Part shown: piece by piece, positions 1 through 6,822 of the stretch
Layout: each line of letters starts with the position of its first letter
How positions within the stretch are numbered: the first letter of the stretch is position 1
The notes under the pieces: model-generated
What the model was told of the DNA's origin: nothing
Database searches by the model: none
What the model saw: the letters and a program-made list of their open reading frames with translations, nothing else
Position numbers and translations under genes: made by a program
Assembly (NCBI GenBank): GCA_030037185.1
Contig: JASHRR010000555.1
Location: forward strand, 1 to 13,174
DNA length: 13,174 nucleotides
Source of the DNA: Xanthobacteraceae bacterium
GTDB lineage: Bacteria > Pseudomonadota > Alphaproteobacteria > Rhizobiales > Xanthobacteraceae
Reading direction: 5' to 3'

Positions 1-1
1 T

Positions 2-409
2 GACGAGATCGCGGAAACGTCGAAATTCCTCCTTGATGCCCGCTACTTCCTGGTCAAGAACTTCATCAACGACACCAACTTCTTCGACTGGGACAAGGGG
101 ACCTACAATTCCTACTTCAACAAGATTCCGCACGCAGTCGAGATCGCGGTGCCTAAGCTCAGCGAGTTGGCTTGCGAGAAGGTCGAGGTTTCGGCGGTGC
201 CGTTCGCCACCTTCATCGCCGACAAGACGGCCCATGGCCAGCCAGCCGGCTACTCTTTTGTGCTCAGAGGCTATGTCCGCCATTGGCTCACTGGCGTATT
301 CGCCGAGTACGACCGCGTTCGGCTTACGGAAATCCTGGATTCGCAGGATGCTAAGCTGCGCTCATCCGCCAAGGTCGCGGAGTTGTCGCCTCAGCGCGCC
401 AGTCCTTAA
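2..409 (+). CDS. 3' end of an unrecognised protein (partial)
   Basis: This is an open frame running in from the left edge, with codons in phase from base 2 and a TAA at 407-409; the true start lies outside the window. The visible 135 residues begin DEIAETSKFLLDARY and are rich in aromatic residues, with a stretch reading NDTNFFDWDKGTYNSYF and then a more hydrophobic part around GYSFVLRGYVRHWLTGVFAEY. I see no signal peptide, metal-binding cluster or nucleotide-binding motif in this part and do not recognise the family. The continuous frame and ordinary amino-acid composition support real coding. The gene is followed closely by a GC-rich stem-loop and then a same-strand P-loop gene, so the two may be transcribed together, but nothing in the sequence ties their functions. 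Confidence 0.65.
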   Translation, partial: DEIAETSKFLLDARYFLVKNFINDTNFFDWDKGTYNSYFNKIPHAVEIAVPKLSELACEKVEVSAVPFATFIADKTAHGQPAGYSFVLRGYVRHWLTGVFAEYDRVRLTEILDSQDAKLRSSAKVAELSPQRASP

Positions 410-423
410 GGAGCGGATCGCAA

Positions 424-464
424 CCCCTCCCTGCCCTCGCGCGCTGGCGGGGGCAAGGTAGGGG
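424..464. other. Long GC-rich stem-loop between two genes
   Basis: The two arms 424-440 and 447-464 pair over about 17 positions (CCCC-T-c-CC-T-GCCC-t-CGC against the complementary right arm), with one C/T mismatch, one bulged A at 455, one T-G wobble and a six-base loop. It begins 15 bases after the stop of the upstream gene. No T-run follows on the plus strand, so it is not a classical intrinsic terminator. It could be a small intergenic palindromic element of the kind scattered in rhizobial genomes, or an mRNA-stabilising 3' structure. Confidence 0.5.
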
Positions 465-484
465 CGGCGGGAGTGAGGTTGCGC

Positions 485-1282
485 ATGAACGTCTTCGCTG
501 TCGATCGCGACGATGCGCCCGCCCCTCCCGCGCCTGAACCGCGCCGGAGCGCGGCCGCGCCCATCTATGTGGTGTGCTCTCCAAACCGGCAGGTGGGCAA
601 GACCATGGTGGCGCGGCTTCTCGCCGAGCACTATGCGGCGGACGCGCGCCCATTCGCGGCTTTCGACGTTTCCGATGAGCCTCCGGGACTGGCAGACTTC
701 CTCACCGACCATGTCACCATTCCGAACATCCGCGATATCCGCGGTCAGGTGCGGTTTTTCGACGGTCTCATCGAGTCCGGCAATGTCGCGAAAATCATCG
801 ACTTGAGCCGCCGCGAATTCGCGAATTTCTTCACCATCGCCGATAAGATCGGATTGTTTGAAGAGGCGCGGCGCCGCGCCATCGAGCTGCTGATCCTATT
901 CCTGATCGATCCGACCCCGGTCGCCGCGAAAGCCTATGGCCTGCTGCGCCGCATTTTCACTGGAACCTCGTTGCTGCCGGTACGCAATCTTACGGTAGCC
1001 AAAGGTCTGCGCTACGGTGCCGCCTTCCCTCACGCGAGCAGGCTCGCGGTGTCACTCGAAATTGCGGTGCTCGGACCTGCCGCAAGAGCGGTCGTCGACC
1101 GCGAGAAGTTCTCTTTCTCAAACCTCAGCAAGCAGGGGTGGCCTTATTCCGAGATGTCGGCCCGCACCCGCGCCGAGCTCGAGGCCTGGTTCCGGCGGGC
1201 CCGAGTCCAGTTTCGCGAAATCGAGCTGTCGCTGATCCGCAAGCAAATCTTGACGACGCTGCATGCAAACCCGCTCGCCTGA
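485..1282 (+). CDS. Unrecognised protein with a deviant P-loop
   Basis: The frame is 265 residues from the ATG at 485. I prefer this start over the in-frame GTG at 473 because GAGG at 475-478 sits six bases before the ATG. After a proline/alanine-rich, probably disordered leader (about residues 10-26) comes a beta-strand and a P-loop-like motif, VVCSPNRQVGKTMVARLL, with the GKT lysine at about residue 39. This resembles the deviant Walker A of ParA/MinD/CobQ-type ATPases, with NRQVGKT in place of KGGVGKT. The middle of the protein is rich in Arg/Glu helices and contains FFDGLIESGNVAKIIDLSRRE, compatible with a Walker-B-like or switch segment. A nucleotide-binding role is therefore likely, but the partner and process are unknown. 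No membrane segment is evident. It ends convergently 87 bases from the Bug gene; I see no T-run terminator in that gap. Confidence 0.75.
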   Translation: MNVFAVDRDDAPAPPAPEPRRSAAAPIYVVCSPNRQVGKTMVARLLAEHYAADARPFAAFDVSDEPPGLADFLTDHVTIPNIRDIRGQVRFFDGLIESGNVAKIIDLSRREFANFFTIADKIGLFEEARRRAIELLILFLIDPTPVAAKAYGLLRRIFTGTSLLPVRNLTVAKGLRYGAAFPHASRLAVSLEIAVLGPAARAVVDREKFSFSNLSKQGWPYSEMSARTRAELEAWFRRARVQFREIELSLIRKQILTTLHANPLA

Positions 1283-1369
1283 CTTAGTTTGAGCGGCCGT
1301 CTGCTAACCGCGCAAACACCCCGCCGCTGCGCTCAATCCGCGCCGCGGCACTGCGCCGGCCGCAAGCGC

Positions 1370-2350
1370 CTAGCGAGGCCCCGCATCAATGCCCGCCGCC
1401 TTGATCACTTTGCCATTGGCGGCAATCTCGCCGGCCACGAATTTGTCCATCTCGGCGGGCGCGAGCGGCATCGGATCGACTGCGAGCTGCCTGAGCTTCT
1501 CGCGCATTGCCGGCGTCGCCAGCACCTTGGCGCCGGCGGCGTGAAACCTGTCGATGATGGCACGCGGCGTTTTCGCCGGCATCAGAACGCCGTACCAGAC
1601 CGCGAGGTCTGAATTCGCGTAGCCGGCTTCGAGCGTGGTCGGCACATTCGGCAGAGCCGACGACCGCGCCGGCGTGCTCACCGCGAGCGCCACCACCCGG
1701 CCCTCCATGATGAAAGCCAGCGCCGTCGAGATCGGACAGAAATAGAAATCGCTCCGCCCGCTGATCACATCGGCAAGCGCCTCAGCGCCGCCCTTGTAGG
1801 GAATATGCACCGCTTCGAACCCAGCGCTCAGTCGGAACTTCTCTGCATTGAGATGCGTGCCGGTACCGACGCCCGCCGACGAATAGTTGATCGATCCAGG
1901 CTTGGCCTTGGCGGCGCGAACAAGGTCCTGCACGGTCTTCCAGCCTCTTGCAGGCGGCACGATCAGCACGGTGGCGCTCTGGCCGATCATCAGGGCGCCG
2001 GCCAGGTCCCTGGCGGTATCGTACGGCATATTGGGTACGATCCAAGGGGCGATGGTAAGGGCGGTGCCGCCGGCGAGGATGGTGTAGCCGTCAGGGTCTG
2101 CGCGTACGACAGCATTGCCGGCGATGGTGCCGCCCGCGCCGCCACGGTTCTCGATCACGATCGGCTGGCCCAGTTCGACCGCCAGTGGCTCGAACACGGT
2201 CCGCGGCACCAGATCGGTGGCGCTGCCGGCCGCGAAAGGAATGAAGGCGCGCAACGGTTTGGTGGGCCACGATTGGGCCGCAGCGATTGACGTCGAGGCA
2301 ATCGACGTCGCCAGAATCACCACCGCAATCCAAATTCTCAATGTCGTCAC
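1370..2350 (-). CDS. Bug/TctC-family periplasmic solute-binding protein
   Basis: This is an extracytoplasmic binding protein of the tripartite tricarboxylate transporter (Bug/TctC) family, which captures carboxylates or aromatic acids in the periplasm. From the GTG at 2350 it has 326 residues, the normal family size. A signal peptide is clear: a hydrophobic stretch from LRIWIAVVILA to about residue 24, with likely cleavage after AAA before QSWP. The mature start SWPTKPLRAFIPFAAGSATD is the family hallmark, followed by ENRGGAGGTIAG, VPPARGW and HIPYKGGAEALADVISG in the expected order. A TTG three codons downstream, eight bases after GTGAGG, is an equally plausible start. The gene lies 16 bases after the dioxygenase stop, so it is almost certainly the last gene of the same transcript. 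No TctA or TctB membrane component is present in the window, as is common for orphan Bug proteins; the ligand is unknown. Confidence 0.93.
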   Translation of the reverse strand: MTTLRIWIAVVILATSIASTSIAAAQSWPTKPLRAFIPFAAGSATDLVPRTVFEPLAVELGQPIVIENRGGAGGTIAGNAVVRADPDGYTILAGGTALTIAPWIVPNMPYDTARDLAGALMIGQSATVLIVPPARGWKTVQDLVRAAKAKPGSINYSSAGVGTGTHLNAEKFRLSAGFEAVHIPYKGGAEALADVISGRSDFYFCPISTALAFIMEGRVVALAVSTPARSSALPNVPTTLEAGYANSDLAVWYGVLMPAKTPRAIIDRFHAAGAKVLATPAMREKLRQLAVDPMPLAPAEMDKFVAGEIAANGKVIKAAGIDAGPR

Positions 2351-2366
2351 CTCACAAGCAGCACGC

Positions 2367-3245
2367 TCAAGCCGCCGCCACCGCCTGCGCGGCGGGCTCG
2401 AGCACAAAGTCGTACCTGACGGTGTAGAACCGGGTGTCGATGTTCTCGCCATTGGGCGCCGTTCCGGGCGGATTGTCGACAAAATCCGCGATCAGGGGCG
2501 TTTTCACGCCGTACACCACGTCGGTTTCGAGGTACGGGCAAGCCCGGTTGAACACGTGCGTAACGACGCGGCGATAGCCGGGCGCCTCGATGCAGAAGTG
2601 GATGTGGGCGGGCCGCATTTCCGAGATATCGGTCCGCTTGACGAGACCGCCGACCGGCCCGTCCATCGGAATCGAGTAACCGATCGGCGCAACCGTACGG
2701 ATCGTGTAGGAGCCATCGGGCTTGGTATGGAACACGCCGCGCATCCACGGTCCGGTCACGTCGCGCTGTGCCTCGTAGAGGCCCTCGCCGTCCGTTTGCC
2801 ACAGGTCAAGCCTGGCAGCGGCGACCGGCCTGCCGTCGAGGCTCTTGACCGTGCCGGTGACGAAGCAGGGGACGCCCGGACATCCGGATGCCATGTCGGC
2901 GCCGTCGGCGAAAACCGGCGCGTTCGGCACATGGAACGGGCCTTCGACCGTCGCAGGCGTTGCGCCGCTCTGCAGCCGGTGATTGATGGCATCGACCAGC
3001 ATACTTACGCCCATGACGTCAGAGAACAGAATGAACTCCTGGCGTTTTTCGGTGCACCTGTGGCCGATCCGGGTGAGGAAGTCGATCGCGGCCGCCCACT
3101 CGGCCTCGGTCGGCTCGATATCGCGCACAAACGCGTGCAGGTGTTTGATTAGCGATTGCATCACCTCCCGCAGGCGGGGGTCGGGCACCGCCTGCCAGCG
3201 TTCGAGAGCCACGTCCGTGAGATTGTGTTCGGTGACGTAGGGCAC
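2367..3245 (-). CDS. Intradiol ring-cleavage dioxygenase, hydroxyquinol 1,2-dioxygenase-like
   Basis: This 292-residue non-haem Fe(III) dioxygenase should cleave a catechol-type ring between the two hydroxyls, giving a cis,cis-muconate; with hydroxyquinol the product is 3-hydroxymuconate/maleylacetate. The N-terminal helical dimerisation domain (about 20-95) contains EKRQEFILFSDVMGVSML and AINHR, typical of the hydroxyquinol branch more than of catechol or chlorocatechol enzymes. The catalytic beta-sandwich starts at VEGPFHVPNAP. The four iron ligands are visible: Tyr157 (DGEGLYEAQ), Tyr190 (PIGYSIP), His214 and His216 (RPAHIHF). The GTG start at 3245 has AAGGAG nine bases upstream. It follows the MetE-like gene by 22 bases and precedes the Bug gene by 16, so the three form an operon. 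Maleylacetate reductase, the usual next enzyme, is not in the window. Substrate assignment within the family is inference. Confidence 0.93.
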   Translation of the reverse strand: MPYVTEHNLTDVALERWQAVPDPRLREVMQSLIKHLHAFVRDIEPTEAEWAAAIDFLTRIGHRCTEKRQEFILFSDVMGVSMLVDAINHRLQSGATPATVEGPFHVPNAPVFADGADMASGCPGVPCFVTGTVKSLDGRPVAAARLDLWQTDGEGLYEAQRDVTGPWMRGVFHTKPDGSYTIRTVAPIGYSIPMDGPVGGLVKRTDISEMRPAHIHFCIEAPGYRRVVTHVFNRACPYLETDVVYGVKTPLIADFVDNPPGTAPNGENIDTRFYTVRYDFVLEPAAQAVAAA

Positions 3246-3267
3246 TGGGGTCCACTCCTTGGAACTT

Positions 3268-4296
3268 TCAGCAGAGTTCCTGCCGCACCATCCGGGCGCC
3301 GTTCACCATGGCCTTCATCTTGCCATAAGCGACCGCGCGCGGCAGGTATTTCATGCCGCAGTCCGGCGCAATGACCAGCCGCTCCGGCGTCACGTGCGCC
3401 AGCGCCGCTCGGATGCGAGCCGCCACCACCTCCGGGGTCTCGATCGCCGAATCGGCGAGATCGATCACGCCGAGGATGATGGTCTTGCCGGGCAGGCTTC
3501 TCAAAACCTCAACATCGAGCCTGGGTTGCGCCGCCTCAATCGAGATCTGTTGAGCCTTCGAATTTTCAAGCTCTGCCAGAAACGAATAGCCGCTCGGCTT
3601 CTCGTGCACCACCGCTGCGTAGCCGAAGCACAGATGCACCGCGACGGTGCCGGAAACGGCATCGAGGGCGCGATTGAGCGCGTCAAGACCGAAGGCGCGG
3701 GCCTTGTCGGGATATTGCTGCATCCAGGGCTCGTCGAGCTGCACCACGTCGGCGCCCGCCGCGAACAGGTCCTTGATCTCGGCATTGACGGCATCGGCGA
3801 AGTCCATCGCCATGGCTTCCTCGTCGCCGTAGTAGTCGTCCTGCGCCTGACGGCTCATGGTGAAAGGTCCCGGAATGGTGGCCTTGATCCGGCGGTCCGT
3901 GTTGGCGCGCAGCCATTGGACATCGCGCACCTCGACCGGCCGTCGCCGCTTGATCGGGCCGGTAATGCGCGGCACAGGAATAGGGCGGCCCGTACGGCTC
4001 ATGGCGACGCCGGGGTTGTCGAGATCGATGCCGTCGAGGGCGGTCGCGAAATGGTTGGAATAGCTCTCGCGGCGCTGCTCGCCGTCGGTGACGATATCGA
4101 TGCCGGCCCGCTCCTGATCACGAATGGCGAGCAAGGTGGCGTCGTCCTGGGCGACTTCGAGGTTGTCGGGGGCGACAAGCCAGAGATCGCGCACCCGCAC
4201 GCGCGGCACCTGTTGCGACAGCCGCGCCCGGTCGATGAGCCACTCGGGCTGAGGGTAGGAGCCCACCAGACAGGTCGGTAACAGCGTCGCCAACAT
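3268..4296 (-). CDS. Stand-alone MetE catalytic-domain protein (cobalamin-independent methionine synthase-like)
   Basis: The 342-residue protein matches only the C-terminal, zinc-containing barrel of MetE; full-length MetE is about 750 residues. The zinc ligands of MetE are all present: His221 and Cys223 (VHLCFGY), Glu254 (ISIEAAQ) and Cys313 (IAPDCGMK). The homocysteine-binding motif QLDEP (Asp188, Glu189) is also kept, as are GSYPQP near the start and the IPGPFT loop. It is therefore expected to be an active thiol (probably homocysteine) methyltransferase. Without the N-terminal domain, its methyl donor is probably not triglutamyl methyltetrahydrofolate. Related stand-alone core-MetE proteins include folate-independent methionine synthases. 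Its place as first gene of an operon with a ring-cleavage dioxygenase suggests instead, or in addition, a role in accepting methyl groups from a methylated substrate. The ATG at 4296 has no strong Shine-Dalgarno sequence; a promoter sits 36 bases upstream. Confidence 0.9.
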   Translation of the reverse strand: MLATLLPTCLVGSYPQPEWLIDRARLSQQVPRVRVRDLWLVAPDNLEVAQDDATLLAIRDQERAGIDIVTDGEQRRESYSNHFATALDGIDLDNPGVAMSRTGRPIPVPRITGPIKRRRPVEVRDVQWLRANTDRRIKATIPGPFTMSRQAQDDYYGDEEAMAMDFADAVNAEIKDLFAAGADVVQLDEPWMQQYPDKARAFGLDALNRALDAVSGTVAVHLCFGYAAVVHEKPSGYSFLAELENSKAQQISIEAAQPRLDVEVLRSLPGKTIILGVIDLADSAIETPEVVAARIRAALAHVTPERLVIAPDCGMKYLPRAVAYGKMKAMVNGARMVRQELC

Positions 4297-4331
4297 ACTG
4301 TATTTGCTCGAAAAAGTCAGACCAGTCGGGT

Positions 4332-4360
4332 TTTGTATTGGCGTTTTATCGTGACGTCAA
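4332..4360 (-). promoter_or_regulatory. Sigma70-like promoter for the MetE-like/dioxygenase/Bug operon
   Basis: On the minus strand TTGACG (4360-4355) is followed, after exactly 17 bases, by TACAAA (4337-4332). That is five of six and four of six matches to the consensus -35 and -10. The predicted transcript start is near 4325, giving a leader of about 30 bases before the ATG at 4296, too short for a riboswitch. It lies in the only intergenic space large enough to serve the three-gene minus-strand set. Confidence 0.5.
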
Positions 4361-4370
4361 CGCGATGTTG
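4352..4370. promoter_or_regulatory. Overlapping palindromes at the -35 element
   Basis: Two small symmetric sites overlap the -35 hexamer: the perfect 8-base palindrome TGACGTCA at 4352-4359, and CAAC-N5-GTTG at 4358-4370. Their position over and just upstream of the -35 is where an activator or repressor such as the nearby IclR protein could bind. Short palindromes arise by chance, so this is suggestive only. Confidence 0.3.
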
Positions 4371-4777
4371 CGCTGTTTCGCGCCGGCACCCGCTCCGGGG
4401 ACCTGAATGCCGGAAGAACTTAAGACCCACATCGCTGGTATCGAGGCCGCCCTTGCAGTGCCTTTTGCCCGGGGTCTTGTTTCTGCAATGATCGCCAGAA
4501 CTGTCAGCAGCGCCGCGCTGGTGCAGTTGCCCGTTGATCGTGTCATCTACGCGAAACAACTGGTGCAGCTAACAGTCCGCAACGGAACAAGTCTCGCCCT
4601 GACAGCGACGGGCTCCGGGCGTGGGCCGCAAGACCGCGGCTGACCGATGCGCTGAGCGGATTATCAAATCACGGTGAAGTGGTCGCACCTGTCGGCTGGC
4701 AAAGCCTTTGTTGAGGGGGACGTGCGCCGGCTGTCCCGTCCTGTTTCACTGAATTTAAAATGACGCAGCAGGAGCAT
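4371..4777. other. Intergenic stretch with no supported gene
   Basis: Between the operon promoter and the end of the IclR gene are about 400 bases. The short open frames on both strands here have atypical composition, lack convincing start signals and resemble no family I know. No tRNA, repeat array or terminator with a T-run is evident. It may be degenerate former coding sequence. Confidence 0.4.
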
Positions 4778-5536
4778 TTACCTGATCGCCGCGGCCATCG
4801 CCCCTGCAGTCCGCCGTAGGGCTTCGCGAAAGTCGCCGTTACGTTCTGAAGTAAACCGTGCGGTTGGTACCGCTAAATTGATCGCTCCATAGAAGCTCTG
4901 TTCATCGCGCACCGCGGTCGCGATAGCGGTAATGCCCAGCGTAAATTCTTCTCGTGAATAGGCAAATCCAGTCCCTTTTATTTGTTGAACCTCCTTCTTT
5001 AGGCGGCTCTTGGATCGAATCGTGTGCGGTGTCAGAGCCGTGAACGTGACACGGGCGAGATAAGTATTCAGCTCTTGAGAACTTAATTCGGCGAGCACAA
5101 GCTTGCCGGCCGAAACAGCGTAAAGCGGCGCCCGCATGCCGACCCTCATCGTGTAGGACAGGGCCTGCGTGCTGATCGCTGATGCAATTACCACTACCGA
5201 ATCGGAGCGTTGAACATAGAAGCCGCAGGTTTCGTGGGTGTCCAGGCTAAGCTGCTGCAGGAAGGGCGCAACCCGATCGCCGAGTGGCGGTTTTTTCACA
5301 TTGCGTGCGAGCTTGCTGATACCGCCGCCGAGCCGGTAACGTTCCGTTTTGAGATCGCGCTCAAGAAAACCCCGCGAAAGCAGGTTTGTGAGAAGGTGGA
5401 AGAGACTGCTGCGTGGAATTCGCAGGTCGTGCAGGAGCTGCGAAAAAGAGGGCGGCTGCGCACAACCGGCCACGTACTCAAGAATATCGAGCCCGCGATC
5501 GAGTGATTTGACGGTTGGCGGTTGTGGTAATCGCAT
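4778..5536 (-). CDS. IclR-family transcriptional regulator
   Basis: This is a 252-residue DNA-binding regulator of normal IclR length. The N-terminal winged helix-turn-helix starts at TVKSLDRGLDILEYVA, the standard IclR opening. Its recognition part is PSFSQLLHDLRIPRSSLFHLLTNL (about 29-52), and the wing is RGFLERDLKTERYRLG. The C-terminal GAF-like effector domain spans about 85-250 and holds RVGMRAPLYAVSAGKLVLAEL and GTGFAYSREEFTLGITAIATAV, the segments that form the ligand pocket in this family. Such regulators commonly control aromatic-acid and ring-cleavage genes, so the oxygenase genes on either side are the natural targets. The ATG at 5536 has no good Shine-Dalgarno sequence. A TCAA-N4-TTGA dyad lies seven bases upstream and could mediate autoregulation. 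The gene reads in the same direction as the damaged luciferase-like gene behind it, with a 55-base gap. Confidence 0.93.
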   Translation of the reverse strand: MRLPQPPTVKSLDRGLDILEYVAGCAQPPSFSQLLHDLRIPRSSLFHLLTNLLSRGFLERDLKTERYRLGGGISKLARNVKKPPLGDRVAPFLQQLSLDTHETCGFYVQRSDSVVVIASAISTQALSYTMRVGMRAPLYAVSAGKLVLAELSSQELNTYLARVTFTALTPHTIRSKSRLKKEVQQIKGTGFAYSREEFTLGITAIATAVRDEQSFYGAINLAVPTARFTSERNGDFREALRRTAGAMAAAIR

Positions 5537-5542
5537 ATAAAT

Positions 5543-5554
5543 TCAATACGTTGA
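5543..5554. promoter_or_regulatory. TCAA-N4-TTGA dyad upstream of the IclR gene
   Basis: TCAA at 5543-5546 and TTGA at 5551-5554 form an inverted repeat separated by TACG. It lies 7-18 bases before the ATG of the IclR gene, where binding would block transcription or translation. The half-sites are only four bases, so chance is a real alternative. Confidence 0.25.
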
Positions 5555-5591
5555 GCTTACATAAGCGGCAATCCTTCCGCCACAAGATCAG

Positions 5592-6624
5592 CTAGGCCGA
5601 TACCGAAGCTGTCCGCAACAAGGGAATTGCCTCGCTGCCGAATAACTCATGGGCTTGTGCGACCTCGTCTATCGGTGCGCTCCAATTGAGCACCGTCAAA
5701 AAATGGCCTGCGCCGACCGCCGTGCACTGCTCGATGATGGTTCGTGCGACTTCCTTCGGGGTGCCGGTGATGAATTCGTCCTGACTGAGATCGAACCCGC
5801 CGGAAGGCGCCGGGACGTCCGGCCCGTGTGGCGTCAGGCGTTCGTCCTGCGCCACAAAGCTCTTCAGGCGATCCGCCACGCGTTGAGCATACAACACAGC
5901 TTGCTCAAGGGTCGCCGCCACGGTCACCCGCCGGCGAAGCGCAAAGGAGTCAGGGCCTGCATGAAAACCGGCGACTTGGGCTTCTCGGCGGTGCGCATCG
6001 AAGATGCGCTTTACCGTCGCGGTCGAATTGAAGCCGGTGCTGATGTTGATGCGGCGGCGAGTGGCGCGACGCGCCGAGTCTGCGCTCACGACGGTCGTCC
6101 AGCGTGGCGGAGATGGCTTCTGCAGCGTCCTTGGCAGCACCCGTAGATTGTCAAACGAGAAATATTTGCCGTGATAAGAAACCACACGATGAGTGAGGGC
6201 GGCGTCGATGACGGTGAGGATCTCCTGATTTCGCACGCTTCGGCCATGGTTATGTTCAGACGCGCAAGCTCCTGCGGCACGCCAATAGCGGTGCCGACTT
6301 CCAAACGCCCTCCGGTTATCTGATCGAGCATGCCGATTTCCTCGATAACCCGTACCGGGTGGTAGTAGGGCAGGACAACCCCATGACGCCGAGACGAAGT
6401 CTCGTCGTCCGCGGCGCCAGCGCAGCAATCAGCAGGTTCGGCGAGGGCGAGTAGGACCGGCCAAAATGGCGCTCGCTGAAGAATATTCCTTCGAAGCCGA
6501 GTGTTTCATCACGCACCCATAGGTCAAAATACCGCGCGAACAGCTTTGCGACATCGTCTGGGATCGGCTCGATATTTGGCGCCCCGAGCTTCGGCACAAA
6601 TTCAAATACCCATGGTTTGATCAT
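5592..6624 (-). pseudogene. Luciferase-like flavin monooxygenase, broken by two frameshifts
   Basis: The homology to bacterial luciferase-like (LLM) FMN-dependent monooxygenases runs through three minus-strand frames in order. From ATG 6624 the first part reads MIKPWVFEFVPK and includes GFEGIFFSERHFG and RLRLGVMG. The second, after a break near 6379-6384, reads VVLPYYHPVRVIEEIGMLDQ then GGRLEVGTAIG. The third, after a break near 6230-6240, begins EILTVIDAALTHRVVSYHGKYF and continues to a stop at 5592. The first break lies at a run of four G on the coding strand and is explained by losing one G. A second one-base loss explains the other break. The span of 1033 bases plus two restored bases gives 1035, an exact 345 codons and the usual family size. 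It would have oxidised a small organic substrate with FMNH2 from a separate reductase. Either a real pseudogene or sequencing indels is possible. Confidence 0.85.
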
Positions 6625-6667
6625 CGACGGCAGCTTCCCTCGGCTCGCTATGGCGTGATCGCGCGAC

Positions 6668-6696
6668 TTGACACCAGGCAGGCATTTTAGTTTCAT
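6668..6696 (+). promoter_or_regulatory. Promoter for the FAD monooxygenase gene
   Basis: A perfect -35 hexamer TTGACA at 6668-6673 is followed after 17 bases by TTTCAT at 6691-6696, four of six matches to TATAAT. The predicted transcript start is near 6703, inside the TTGCATGCAA palindrome. It is the best plus-strand promoter candidate in the divergent intergenic region. Confidence 0.5.
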
Positions 6697-6713
6697 ATTG
6701 CATGCAAGTTCAA
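6684..6713 (-). promoter_or_regulatory. Divergent promoter for the luciferase-like gene
   Basis: On the minus strand TTGAAC (6713-6708) is followed after 18 bases by TAAAAT (6689-6684), four of six and five of six matches to consensus. It overlaps the plus-strand promoter at 6668-6696, so polymerase binding at the two would compete. The predicted start leaves a leader of roughly 50 bases before the ATG at 6624. Confidence 0.45.
6698..6707. promoter_or_regulatory. Perfect palindrome TTGCATGCAA, candidate shared operator
   Basis: This ten-base perfect palindrome lies in the spacer of the minus-strand promoter, touching its -35, and over the predicted start of the plus-strand promoter. It is nested inside a wider TATTG-N10-CAATA inverted repeat (6696-6715). 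One bound regulator could therefore affect both divergent oxygenase genes. Confidence 0.4.
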
Positions 6714-6733
6714 TAGCGTGAACTCGCGGTAGG

Positions 6734-6754
6734 CTGCTTGGTACCGGCAAGCAG
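6734..6754 (+). promoter_or_regulatory. Perfect 7-base inverted repeat in the leader
   Basis: CTGCTTG (6734-6740) and CAAGCAG (6748-6754) are exact reverse complements around the seven-base loop GTACCGG. It falls about 30-50 bases into the predicted leader of the FAD monooxygenase mRNA. It could be a leader hairpin or a second operator. Confidence 0.4.
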
Positions 6755-6781
6755 TACAAGTCAGCGAGTCATTGCGGTCTC

Positions 6782-6805
6782 GACGCAGCATTAGACGCAG
6801 CATTA
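6782..6805 (+). repeat. Tandem duplication of a 12-base unit
   Basis: GACGCAGCATTA occurs twice back to back with no mismatch (6782-6793, 6794-6805). It lies just before the recognisable start of the FAD monooxygenase. If the upstream TTG at 6772 were the start it would encode a repeated RRSI. It looks like a recent slippage event in the leader. Confidence 0.6.
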
Positions 6806-6822
6806 CGAGCAACCCATTGGTA

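Noticed and set aside
2115..3152. A 345-codon plus-strand open frame across the Bug and dioxygenase genes
   Set aside because: It is antisense to two genes with clear family motifs, is rich in Arg/Gly/His from GC-biased third positions, and matches no family.
3259..4281. A 340-codon plus-strand open frame over the MetE-like gene
   Set aside because: The minus strand encodes the complete zinc site and QLDEP motif; the plus frame is a GC-rich mirror.
4297..4331. A SAM or cobalamin riboswitch upstream of the MetE-like gene
   Set aside because: The predicted leader is about 30 bases and shows no conserved box or long stem.
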